11,857 nucleotides of DNA from DASYSA01 sp036003885 (GTDB lineage: Bacteria; Acidobacteriota; Blastocatellia; UBA7656): positions 1 to 11,857 of the forward strand of contig DASYSA010000634.1 of NCBI GenBank assembly GCA_036003885.1, given 5' to 3'. Made by a program: the position numbers and the translations under genes. Shown here in pieces: positions 1 to 5,662 of the stretch. Below the pieces are notes generated by a model that made no database searches, had not been told where the DNA came from, and saw only the letters and a list, made by a program, of their open reading frames with translations. Positions within the stretch are counted from its first letter, which is position 1. Every line of letters starts with the position of its first letter.

Positions 1-348
1 GAGTGCTTCTTTGCCGATTCGTATCATATCATCCGTCTTCTTTGCGGTGATCGCCTCATTGAACAGGTGGGGCCGGACCCAGCCCTTCAAATACGCGGCG
101 TATTTACCAGTCGGGAACTTTTCCAGATACGCCTTTGCGAAGCTGAGCGCCGTCGGAATGTCACGGGCCTGGTTGGCATCAAAGAAAGCCTTGTAAGCGT
201 CGGCGTCCTGCTTTTCAGCACTCTGCGCCATTCCGCTGCGGCCCGAAGCAGTGGCCACCATCGATACAAGCACCACCATTAGCATCGCGGACTTGTTAAT
301 TGAAAACCTTGCCTCTGAGTAGATTCTGTAGCGAGTTTGCTCGTACAC
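1..348 (-). CDS. Exported TPR-like helical protein, N-terminal part (truncated by window edge)
   Basis: The reading frame runs from a GTG at 346-348 to position 1 without a stop, so the C-terminus lies outside the window. It has a basic N-terminus, a hydrophobic stretch (AMLMVVLVSMVATASG) and a small-residue region before AQSAEK, which together look like a Sec signal peptide. The mature part (for example DAYKAFFDANQARDIPTALS and AKAYLEKFPTGKYAAYLKGW) has the amphipathic helix-turn-helix spacing of TPR-like repeats. I do not recognise a specific family. The start is uncertain. GTG 348 has GGAGG four bases upstream and gives the signal peptide a charged n-region. ATG 283-285 has no Shine-Dalgarno and lacks those charges. 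A rare ATT at 298-300, preceded by AAGG, would give INKSAMLMVV. A stop in frame at 403-405 limits any longer start. Function is unknown; a periplasmic scaffold role is only a guess. Confidence 0.72.
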   Translation of the reverse strand, partial: MYEQTRYRIYSEARFSINKSAMLMVVLVSMVATASGRSGMAQSAEKQDADAYKAFFDANQARDIPTALSFAKAYLEKFPTGKYAAYLKGWVRPHLFNEAITAKKTDDMIRIGKEAL

Positions 349-621
349 GTGGCCTCCGATAGCATTCACCCAATAAAGTGTTGTTGTGAGCTCGTCGCAA
401 CTCTAAGAGAAGGGGAGCTGCCGATTCTCTTCGATGAAAACGTCCATTCCGATCGTCGCACCGCCCATTCTTGAGTGTCAAGCAGATCGCCCTCATACAA
501 CGGGACATAACCTGAAAAAGACAAACAGAGTGAAACCCAGTTGGCCTAGACTGTGACCTGGCCGCATAGGACAGCTGCCCATCCGCTAACCACGTGGACT
601 CGCCATCTCGACTCTCGCCGC
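349..621. other. Intergenic region, no gene seen
   Basis: This stretch separates the TPR/metallopeptidase gene from the next minus-strand gene. The only open frame across it (296-625, minus) has unconvincing composition and would overlap the downstream gene's signal peptide. A minus-strand TTGACA lies at 476-481, but no acceptable -10 follows at 16-18 bp. I see no clear terminator after the stop at 622. The promoter of the downstream gene presumably lies here, but I cannot place it. Confidence 0.5.
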
Positions 622-2415
622 TCAAGATAGATTCGCACGATGCCTGGTAGTCACCCCGGGGGTCGACCTGACTCTTCTGGACCCTGGTGGCGCCGAGATG
701 CGCTGCTTGTTTGCATAGAGCCGGGAACCTTCCGCCAGCCTCACGAACAGCTGATACAATTGTGGATCTCGACCCAACAATTCTCTGTTAGTGTGGCGCG
801 CGGTCACCGATGCGGCAGGCCGCTTGATGTTTGATACGAACGCTTCGTACCCCTGGGCGAAATATTCGTACTCATCCGCGGCGGCGTAGAAATCCAGAGT
901 GCGGTCCTCACGCACCGCGCGTTCATAAAGCTTACGAACCAGTCTGACATCGTCCGTCCCCAGAGCGGCTATGTGCACCTGATGAGCAAACTCGTGAGCA
1001 ATGATATTGGCGCCCCGACGCGCTGCCATCTCGACATACTCTATCCCCGACACTGTGATTCGGCCTCCAATTCCCCGCACGCTCGAATAGTAGCGCCCAT
1101 CGAAGGTCTTCTTCGCCCCTGCCTGCTCGGCCTCAGGAGTGTCGCTCAATCGGCGATCGAAAGGGAGCAGATAGTGTCGCGCATTCCCGGCCACGAGCCT
1201 CGGCAGAAACTGCGCCAACGGCGCGACCACGCGATCGATAACTATCTGTTGGCGTTTAATAAGAGATCTATAGTCAGGAAAAAGTTGCACGGTAAGGTCG
1301 AAGACAGGCGGCGGCGACTCCTTATAGAAGGTCGCAGCAAAGTCCGTCGCTCCTATCTCCAGGCGCGCCTCTTCCTGTATTCCCAACTGGGCATAGCTCA
1401 GTTCAAGATGGCCCGCGGCGCCTTCAGGATCAACTTCGACTGCGAGTCTTGCAACGGTCGCGGCCTTCTGATGATCGCCTTCGCGCAATCGGACATCACC
1501 CAGGCCGATGAGAGCACGGTAGTAGCGCGGCTCGATGCGCAACGCAGCTTCCAACTCCACGGCCGATTCAGCCAGCTTCCCTTCCCGTTTCAACTCGGAC
1601 CCTCGCTCGTAGTGCCGGCGGGCCGTCTCAGACACCTTCTCGTTATAGCCGGCCTGTCCGTCGAGATAGGAAGAGAGCATACGCCGCAGCCCCGGACTGC
1701 AAGGATCAAGCGCCAACCCCCTCTCTGCAAGCGCGCGAACTTCTTCGGGCTTACGCGCTGCCGCTTTTATGAAGGCCGACAGGTAGATTGCCTCCGTATC
1801 GTAGGGATCCAATAGAAGCGCTTCGTCGGCGCGCTCGCCGGCTTCCCCATTCTGATTCTTCTCCACCAGCACACGAGCCAGCATCAGCAGCACACGGCTG
1901 TTCTTCGCGCCTCGCGCGAGGCATTCGCGCAGGCGCCGTTCCGCGGCGGCGTAGTCACGCTCCAGCAGATCGACTCCAGCTCGACCTATCGCGAGAGCGA
2001 GACTGGATGGGTCGAACCTCAGCGCCTCCTCGAAGTACCTGCGTGAGCGCCCCGGCTCTTCCGCGGCCAGGTAGAGGAAGCCATACTCGGAAAGAAGCTC
2101 CGGGGCGTTGGGGTGATACCTGGCAGCCTCGTTCAAAAGACGCAGTGCTTCGGCGTACTTGAACTTCGCCCGCGCCAGCCGAGCCATACCCAGAGCGGCG
2201 TTAAGGTTGGCCGGATCAAGAGCCAGCGCCTCGCGGAAAGAGGCCTCGGCTTTGGCCAGGTCCCACTTGCGACGGGATTCCTCCCCCCGCGCCGCCCACT
2301 CGCGCGCCAGATCAAAGGCCGGCGCTAAGTTCTGTGAATTGCCGACAGCGGTGACGCACACGCTGACGACCAGCGCGGCCGCAATCGTGGTTCTGTTAAT
2401 GACTGCGCGCTTCAT
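622..2415 (-). CDS. Exported TPR-repeat protein with C-terminal HEFAH zinc metallopeptidase-like domain
   Basis: A 597-residue protein. Residues 1-28 (MKRAVINRTTIAAALVVSVC...) form a Sec-type signal peptide. Residues about 35-350 hold repeated TPR units, recognisable by alternating A/G/L positions and recurring (A/R)-L-x-(L/I)-(D/E)-P ends such as EALALDPANLNAALG and EAALRIEPRYYRALIG. Residues about 370-570 hold a gluzincin-like site: HEFAH at 474-478 supplies two His ligands and the catalytic Glu, and EYFAQGYEAF near 517-526 supplies a candidate third ligand (Glu517). The HExxH plus ExFA-type arrangement resembles the anthrax lethal factor-like (ATLF, M34) peptidases, but the assignment is by motif only. 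ATG 2413-2415 was chosen because the longer frame to 2466 adds residues read from an intergenic repeat and buries the signal peptide. Shine-Dalgarno is weak. The last ~25 residues are basic and low-complexity. It is likely a periplasmic or surface peptidase of unknown substrate. Confidence 0.85.
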   Translation of the reverse strand: MKRAVINRTTIAAALVVSVCVTAVGNSQNLAPAFDLAREWAARGEESRRKWDLAKAEASFREALALDPANLNAALGMARLARAKFKYAEALRLLNEAARYHPNAPELLSEYGFLYLAAEEPGRSRRYFEEALRFDPSSLALAIGRAGVDLLERDYAAAERRLRECLARGAKNSRVLLMLARVLVEKNQNGEAGERADEALLLDPYDTEAIYLSAFIKAAARKPEEVRALAERGLALDPCSPGLRRMLSSYLDGQAGYNEKVSETARRHYERGSELKREGKLAESAVELEAALRIEPRYYRALIGLGDVRLREGDHQKAATVARLAVEVDPEGAAGHLELSYAQLGIQEEARLEIGATDFAATFYKESPPPVFDLTVQLFPDYRSLIKRQQIVIDRVVAPLAQFLPRLVAGNARHYLLPFDRRLSDTPEAEQAGAKKTFDGRYYSSVRGIGGRITVSGIEYVEMAARRGANIIAHEFAHQVHIAALGTDDVRLVRKLYERAVREDRTLDFYAAADEYEYFAQGYEAFVSNIKRPAASVTARHTNRELLGRDPQLYQLFVRLAEGSRLYANKQRISAPPGSRRVRSTPGVTTRHRANLS

Positions 2416-2428
2416 CGAATCAACCTGC

Positions 2429-2545
2429 CTGGGTACGCATGCTTCCAGCGTGCCCCCACCATACATTTAACTCCCAGACTGCCGATGCACATCTCGTCCA
2501 GCGAGTGAGCCTGCCGATGCGCACCCTGGAAGCGTGCGTACCCAG
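2429..2545. repeat. Intergenic inverted-repeat element between the HD-hydrolase and TPR-peptidase genes
   Basis: Two 25-nt arms, 2429-2453 and 2521-2545, are reverse complements with 23 of 25 positions identical. The left arm begins CTGGGTACGCATGCTTCCAG and the right arm ends GCGTGCGTACCCAG. The 67-nt core also has a short direct repeat (CTGCCGATGC at about 2478 and about 2512, the second continuing into the right arm). The right arm ends 3 bp from the stop codon of the HD-hydrolase gene; the left arm is 13 bp upstream of the ATG of the TPR gene. It could fold as a hairpin in the mRNA between the two genes, or be a non-autonomous mobile repeat. No transposase is present. Confidence 0.75.
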
Positions 2546-2548
2546 ATT

Positions 2549-3121
2549 CTAGCTTTCCTGCGCATTCGGCTTGAGACCTACGTCGGCAGCCCCTTCTCGC
2601 AGTGCGGCAATTATGAAGTCGATATGCTCACCCAGATCGACGCCGAACTCCTCCGCTCCCTCATAGACCTCATCACGATTCACAGTCCGTGCGAACGCCT
2701 TATCCTTCAGCTTCTTCTTCACCGACTTCGATTCGAGGTCCCATATTCCGTTGGGCCGTACCAGAGCCGCGGCAATAACGAAGCCGGTTAATTCGTCGCA
2801 GGCATACAGGCCCCGAGCGAGCACGCTATCCCGCGCGACTCCCGTATAGTTGGCATGACCAAGAATCGCACTGCGAATCTCATCGCTGTAACCTCGCTCC
2901 TTGAGTACCTCTGAACCTTTCAGCGGATGGTCGGGCGGATTGGGGTACATCTCGTAATCGAAGTCGTGGAGCATTCCGGTTACTCCCCACTTCTCCTGAT
3001 CTTCGCCCAGCCGCCGGGCATAGGCCTTCATGACCGCTTCTACAGCAAGAGCGTGCTTTCGCAGCGACTCGCCCCTGGTGTATTCGCAGAGCAGGTTCCA
3101 GGCGTCTTCTCGTGTTGGCAT
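2549..3121 (-). CDS. HD-domain metal-dependent hydrolase (HDIG-type)
   Basis: A 190-residue soluble protein. The HD superfamily metal site is visible in order: His23 (SLRKHALAVEAVM), His52-Asp53 (GMLHDFDYE) and Asp109 (GLYACDELTGF), with an intervening His89 (ILGHANYTG). The first two thirds match the small single-domain HD hydrolases annotated as HDIG or HAD-neighbour phosphohydrolases; the substrate cannot be told from sequence. I chose ATG 3119-3121 (MPTREDAWNLLCEYT) because homologues of this family begin near this point and because a promoter at 3131-3159 ends nine bases before it. The alternative GTG at 3191-3193 has a GAGG at good spacing and would add 24 residues, but that extension would be upstream of the inferred transcription start. 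It is divergent from the amidohydrolase at 3299 and is probably expressed separately. Confidence 0.86.
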   Translation of the reverse strand: MPTREDAWNLLCEYTRGESLRKHALAVEAVMKAYARRLGEDQEKWGVTGMLHDFDYEMYPNPPDHPLKGSEVLKERGYSDEIRSAILGHANYTGVARDSVLARGLYACDELTGFVIAAALVRPNGIWDLESKSVKKKLKDKAFARTVNRDEVYEGAEEFGVDLGEHIDFIIAALREGAADVGLKPNAQES

Positions 3122-3130
3122 AACCGTGAA

Positions 3131-3159
3131 AGGATAGAATGCATAACCCCAAGTTTCAA
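3131..3159 (-). promoter_or_regulatory. Sigma70-like promoter for the HD-hydrolase gene, possibly leaderless
   Basis: On the minus strand TTGAAA (3154-3159) is followed by a 17-bp spacer and TATCCT (3131-3136). The -10 box ends nine bases before the ATG at 3121, so transcription would start about two or three bases upstream of the start codon. No Shine-Dalgarno lies in front of this ATG. Seen directly: boxes and spacing. Inferred: activity. Confidence 0.5.
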
Positions 3160-3260
3160 ATCGAGGCAGCGTCCATGAACCGCGAGAAGTCACAAAATGC
3201 CTCGTCTCGACAAAGAGACTGCGGTTATCCTTCGCGGCTTAAGCTTCTCTTTGGTGTCTG

Positions 3261-3289
3261 TTGACTTCGCCGATCGGCTCTTGTCTAAT
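3261..3289 (+). promoter_or_regulatory. Sigma70-like promoter for the amidohydrolase gene, possibly leaderless
   Basis: TTGACT (3261-3266), a 17-bp spacer and TCTAAT (3284-3289) match the sigma70 consensus at five of six positions in each box. The ATG at 3299 follows the -10 box after nine bases, so the predicted transcript would begin at or just before the start codon. This favours ATG 3299 over the upstream ATG at 3197, which would be untranscribed. Confidence 0.62.
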
Positions 3290-3298
3290 CCTTCGCCG

Positions 3299-4651
3299 AT
3301 GGCCACGCGACTCTACAGCGCCCAGTGGGTCCTGCCTATAAGCGCACCGCCGATCCGCAACGGCGTCGTCGGGGTCGAAGACGATCGGATCATCTTTGTC
3401 GGGACGAGCGGGGACGCCGAAAACGAATCCCGACTGCGCAACGCTGAACGCACAGACTTCGGCTGCTCCGCTATTCTTCCAGGCTTCGTTAACGTCCACT
3501 GTCATCTGGAGCTCACCTTAATGCGGGGTTTCCTCGAAGACCTGCCATTTCGCGAGTGGATTCTGAAGCTGACGAAGACGAAGTACGAGCGGCTGTCACA
3601 CGAGGATCTCGAAGCTTCGGCACTGCTGGGCGCGATTGAAGTCATCCGAGCAGGCGTAACTACGGTCGGCGACACGGGAGACTCGGTCGCGGCTTTCGAC
3701 GCACTGGTCAAAGGCGGTTTGCGAGGAATCGCCTATCGTGAGGTCTTCGGGCCGAACGGGAATGATGCCGAGCGCAACTTCGACGATCTGAGATCCAAAG
3801 TCGAGAAGATGCGGGAGGGGGAAACGGCGCTTGTCCGCGTGGGGGTATCGCCTCACGCGCCGTACACGGTGTCGCAGGAGCTGTTTCGTCGCGTCGCCCA
3901 TTACGCCGAGCGCGACTCGCTTGACGTCTGTATCCATGCGGCGGAGTCAGAAGCCGAGCGGCAGTTGATGATGTCCGGCGCTGGGCTGTTCGCCGAGGGC
4001 CTGGCTCAGCGGGGCATACACTGGGAGACCCCGGGCGTCTCCACAATAGAGTACCTGGCCTCGCTGGGTATGTTAGAGGTTGCCCCCTTGCTGATCCATT
4101 GCGTTACTGTAAATGCGAGAGACATCGAGCTCATCTCAGAACGGCACGCGCGTGTTGCCCATTGTCCGAAGTCAAATGCAAAACTCGGGCACGGAGTCGC
4201 ACCTCTTATGGAGATGTTGAACGCGGGAGCGCTCGTCGGGCTGGGTACGGACAGCGTTGCGTCGAACAACCGCTGCGACATGATCGACGAGGCGCGATTC
4301 TGTTGTTTGCTCCATCGCGCCGAGTGTCACGATTTCGCGCATCCCTCTGCGGAGCGGATGTTGAGGCTCGCTACGCTCGATGGTGCGCGCGTGCTGGGAC
4401 TCGAGCAAGCGGTTGGCTCGCTTGAAGCGGGAAAACAGGCGGACATCATTGCGGTGGACCTGTCCGGCAGTCACAACATTCCGCTGACCGATCCCGAAGC
4501 AGCGCTGGCATTCAGCGCAACGGCAAGCGACGTGGTCTTCACCTCGGTAGCCGGCCGCGTCCTGTTCGACGGCGATGTGAAGACCCTGGATGAAGCATCA
4601 GTTCAACGCCGAGTAAGCGAGGCAGCGGTGAGATTGGCGCCTCGTGCATGA
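3299..4651 (+). CDS. Amidohydrolase, MtaD/TrzA-like nucleoside or aminohydrolase deaminase
   Basis: A 450-residue cytosolic metal-dependent hydrolase of the amidohydrolase superfamily, close to the usual length of the MtaD (5-methylthioadenosine/S-adenosylhomocysteine deaminase), TrzA and AtzB group. Metal ligands are visible: His67 and His69 (FVNVHCHLE), His213 (CIHAAESE, with Glu216 as the likely proton shuttle) and Asp318 (LGTDSVASNN). SPHAPYT at about 184-190, LIHCVTV at 265-271 and HCPKSNAKLGHG at 288-299 are further family signatures. The N- and C-terminal parts (VEDDRIIFVG; AVGSLEAGKQADIIAVDL) form the composite beta-sandwich. The substrate cannot be fixed: S-adenosylhomocysteine, 5'-methylthioadenosine or, as in some menaquinone-pathway enzymes, aminodeoxyfutalosine are all possible. 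There is no Shine-Dalgarno; the start rests on family alignment memory and the promoter at 3261-3289. It converges on crcB, leaving 10 bp between stop codons and no clear terminator. Confidence 0.9.
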   Translation: MATRLYSAQWVLPISAPPIRNGVVGVEDDRIIFVGTSGDAENESRLRNAERTDFGCSAILPGFVNVHCHLELTLMRGFLEDLPFREWILKLTKTKYERLSHEDLEASALLGAIEVIRAGVTTVGDTGDSVAAFDALVKGGLRGIAYREVFGPNGNDAERNFDDLRSKVEKMREGETALVRVGVSPHAPYTVSQELFRRVAHYAERDSLDVCIHAAESEAERQLMMSGAGLFAEGLAQRGIHWETPGVSTIEYLASLGMLEVAPLLIHCVTVNARDIELISERHARVAHCPKSNAKLGHGVAPLMEMLNAGALVGLGTDSVASNNRCDMIDEARFCCLLHRAECHDFAHPSAERMLRLATLDGARVLGLEQAVGSLEAGKQADIIAVDLSGSHNIPLTDPEAALAFSATASDVVFTSVAGRVLFDGDVKTLDEASVQRRVSEAAVRLAPRA

Positions 4652-4661
4652 GGCTTGCCTC

Positions 4662-5186
4662 CTACGGGTCCCCGTCGGAGATTCCGGCATCCTGAGCGCT
4701 ATCGAGCACCGACGGAATGGGGGACTGGAGGTCGGGTCGGTCGGTGGCAGAAATCGGTCGAACGCGTGCGTTCGTCGAAACACTGGACCGCCGCGCGAGG
4801 ATGTCCGGGTGGTTCAACTGGCGACCTGCGACGATGCCGCCCCACACGGCCACAAAGCCCAATATCAAGCTTGCGAGAACATTCATCAAGCCGCCAGTCA
4901 TGATGCCGTTTTCGAGCAGTCTGAAAGTCTCGTACTCGAATGTCGAGAAGGTGGTGTATGCTCCCACGAACCCCACCGCGACGGCCAGCTTCCAGTTGGG
5001 GTGAATGTTCACTCTCTCACTGACTACTGCGAGAAAAAAGCCGACGATAAATGAACCGCTGACGTTGATTATGAGGGTGCCGAGCGGAAAGCGGGTTGGA
5101 AATCGCTCGGCCACCAGATTACCGATCCAGTAGCGGGCCATCGCTCCAAGCGCTCCGCCGATCGCGACCGAGATATATCTGCCCAA
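4662..5186 (-). CDS. crcB: Fluoride ion channel CrcB/Fluc with a long C-terminal tail
   Basis: A 174-residue inner-membrane protein of the Fluc family, which works as a dual-topology dimer exporting fluoride passively. Four hydrophobic segments fall at about 4-24, 35-56, 66-90 and 97-123. Family hallmarks are GGALGAMARYW (10-20), GTLIINVSGSF (36-46) with the pore Asn41, and GAYTTFSTFEYE (75-86) with Phe80 and Phe83 of the Phe box and the central sodium-site loop TTFSTF. These residues fall at the same numbers as in characterised Fluc proteins when the start is TTG 5184-5186. That TTG has GGAGG six bases upstream, while a longer frame to 5291 has no signal and adds polar residues. Residues 125-174 are a polar, proline- and serine-rich extension; typical CrcB proteins stop near 125. 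No fluoride riboswitch was recognised upstream. Single copy here; partner subunit, if any, is not adjacent. Confidence 0.93.
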   Translation of the reverse strand: MGRYISVAIGGALGAMARYWIGNLVAERFPTRFPLGTLIINVSGSFIVGFFLAVVSERVNIHPNWKLAVAVGFVGAYTTFSTFEYETFRLLENGIMTGGLMNVLASLILGFVAVWGGIVAGRQLNHPDILARRSSVSTNARVRPISATDRPDLQSPIPSVLDSAQDAGISDGDP

Positions 5187-5192
5187 CGAGTC

Positions 5193-5197
5193 CCTCC
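5193..5197 (-). promoter_or_regulatory. Shine-Dalgarno fixing the crcB TTG start
   Basis: GGAGG on the minus strand, six bases before TTG 5184-5186. It decides between this start and the longer open frame reaching 5291. Confidence 0.75.
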
Positions 5198-5465
5198 ACC
5201 GAGAAGCAGGCGTGTGCCCGCAAAAATTTCTTCGATGATTCAGCGATCCAGAGCGAATAGCAGGGATGAAGGAGACCCTACGTCTTTTCACCAGGACTGT
5301 GAATCAAGAGTAGGAGTCATTGGCTGCTTTTCAGCAAGCGGTTGAGGGTGGACTCCACCACCACGACTGCGAAGACAGAGTAGCGATGGAGAGTTCCCAT
5401 GTCAATACAAGCCGGCATCGGCTCTTCATGATGACCGCTGAATGGCTCGGCAACCCAGGAGGCCG

Positions 5466-5483
5466 TCCCGCCGCGCGGCGGGA
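5466..5483. repeat. Perfect 18-bp GC-rich palindrome
   Basis: TCCCGCCGCGCGGCGGGA is its own reverse complement. It lies 27 bp upstream of the TTGACA that may serve the haloperoxidase gene. It could be an operator for a dimeric regulator or part of a dispersed repeat. As RNA it would make a very stable hairpin, but no T-tract follows on either strand. Confidence 0.7.
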
Positions 5484-5510
5484 TGCAAGGACACAAAGTT
5501 GTTTGAAGTC

Positions 5511-5540
5511 TTGACACCTATTTGTTGATGTCGGTAAGCT
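5511..5540 (+). promoter_or_regulatory. Possible promoter of the haloperoxidase gene
   Basis: A perfect TTGACA at 5511-5516 is followed after 18 bp by TAAGCT (5535-5540), a poor -10 match. If used, the leader would be about 115 nt long. The weak -10 overlaps the left half-site of an inverted repeat (5530-5538), which is what a regulated promoter might look like. Confidence 0.35.
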
Positions 5541-5611
5541 GCTGTTCCCTCAATTGATCAATACGACGCTTTGAGTCTCAAAGCGCTTCTTGAACTGCGT
5601 GACTTACCGAC
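5530..5611 (+). promoter_or_regulatory. Nested inverted repeats upstream of the haloperoxidase gene
   Basis: GTCGGTAAG (5530-5538) and CTTACCGAC (5603-5611) are perfect 9-bp inverted copies. Between them lie a perfect 9-bp inverted repeat with a one-base centre, CGCTTTGAGTCTCAAAGCG (5567-5585), and the 10-bp palindrome ATTGATCAAT (5553-5562). Together they could be operator sites or a folded mRNA leader. There is no U-tract to make the inner hairpin a simple terminator. The structure ends 39 bp before the Shine-Dalgarno of the gene at 5663. Confidence 0.55.
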
Positions 5612-5650
5612 GAGAATCTGACAGGCAACACTATAGACTTTCTGTTTTGG

Positions 5651-5656
5651 AAGGAG
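5651..5656 (+). promoter_or_regulatory. Shine-Dalgarno of the haloperoxidase gene
   Basis: AAGGAG six bases before ATG 5663-5665. It fixes the start at this ATG rather than the TTG three bases upstream. Confidence 0.8.
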
Positions 5657-5662
5657 AGTTTG

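Larger units (their letters stand above)
5187..5510. other. Intergenic region between crcB and the haloperoxidase gene
   Basis: Divergent intergenic DNA with no convincing gene. Short open frames of 64-66 codons exist on both strands at about 5317-5517, but they read through a palindrome and have no start signal. The part nearest crcB holds its Shine-Dalgarno. I looked for the conserved fluoride-riboswitch segments and did not find them. The notable item is the GC-rich palindrome at 5466-5483. Confidence 0.5.

Noticed and set aside
450..481. Minus-strand promoter built on TTGACA at 476-481
   Set aside because: The bases 16-18 bp downstream show no -10-like sequence.
296..625. 109-codon minus-strand open frame between the first two genes
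   Set aside because: Unusual composition, many Cys and Arg, no family signature, and it would overlap the signal-peptide region of the downstream gene. Treated as non-coding.
973..1815. 280-codon plus-strand open frame
   Set aside because: Exactly antisense to the TPR/metallopeptidase gene; its translation shows no domain and mirrors the codon bias of the real strand.
2416..2466. N-terminal extension of the TPR protein to 2466
   Set aside because: The added 17 residues are translation of one arm of the intergenic inverted repeat and would place a charged segment ahead of the signal peptide.
4640..4665. Terminator between the amidohydrolase and crcB genes
   Set aside because: GCCTC/GAGGC can form only a five-base-pair stem across the stop codon and no T-tract follows; too weak to call.
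5187..5320. Fluoride riboswitch upstream of crcB
   Set aside because: I looked for the conserved segments of the crcB motif (GGnGATGG...GTTCGCC and the distal CTGATG part) in the leader and did not find them.
5317..5517. Short open frames on both strands (64-66 codons)
   Set aside because: They read through the 18-bp palindrome, have no Shine-Dalgarno and no similarity I recognise.
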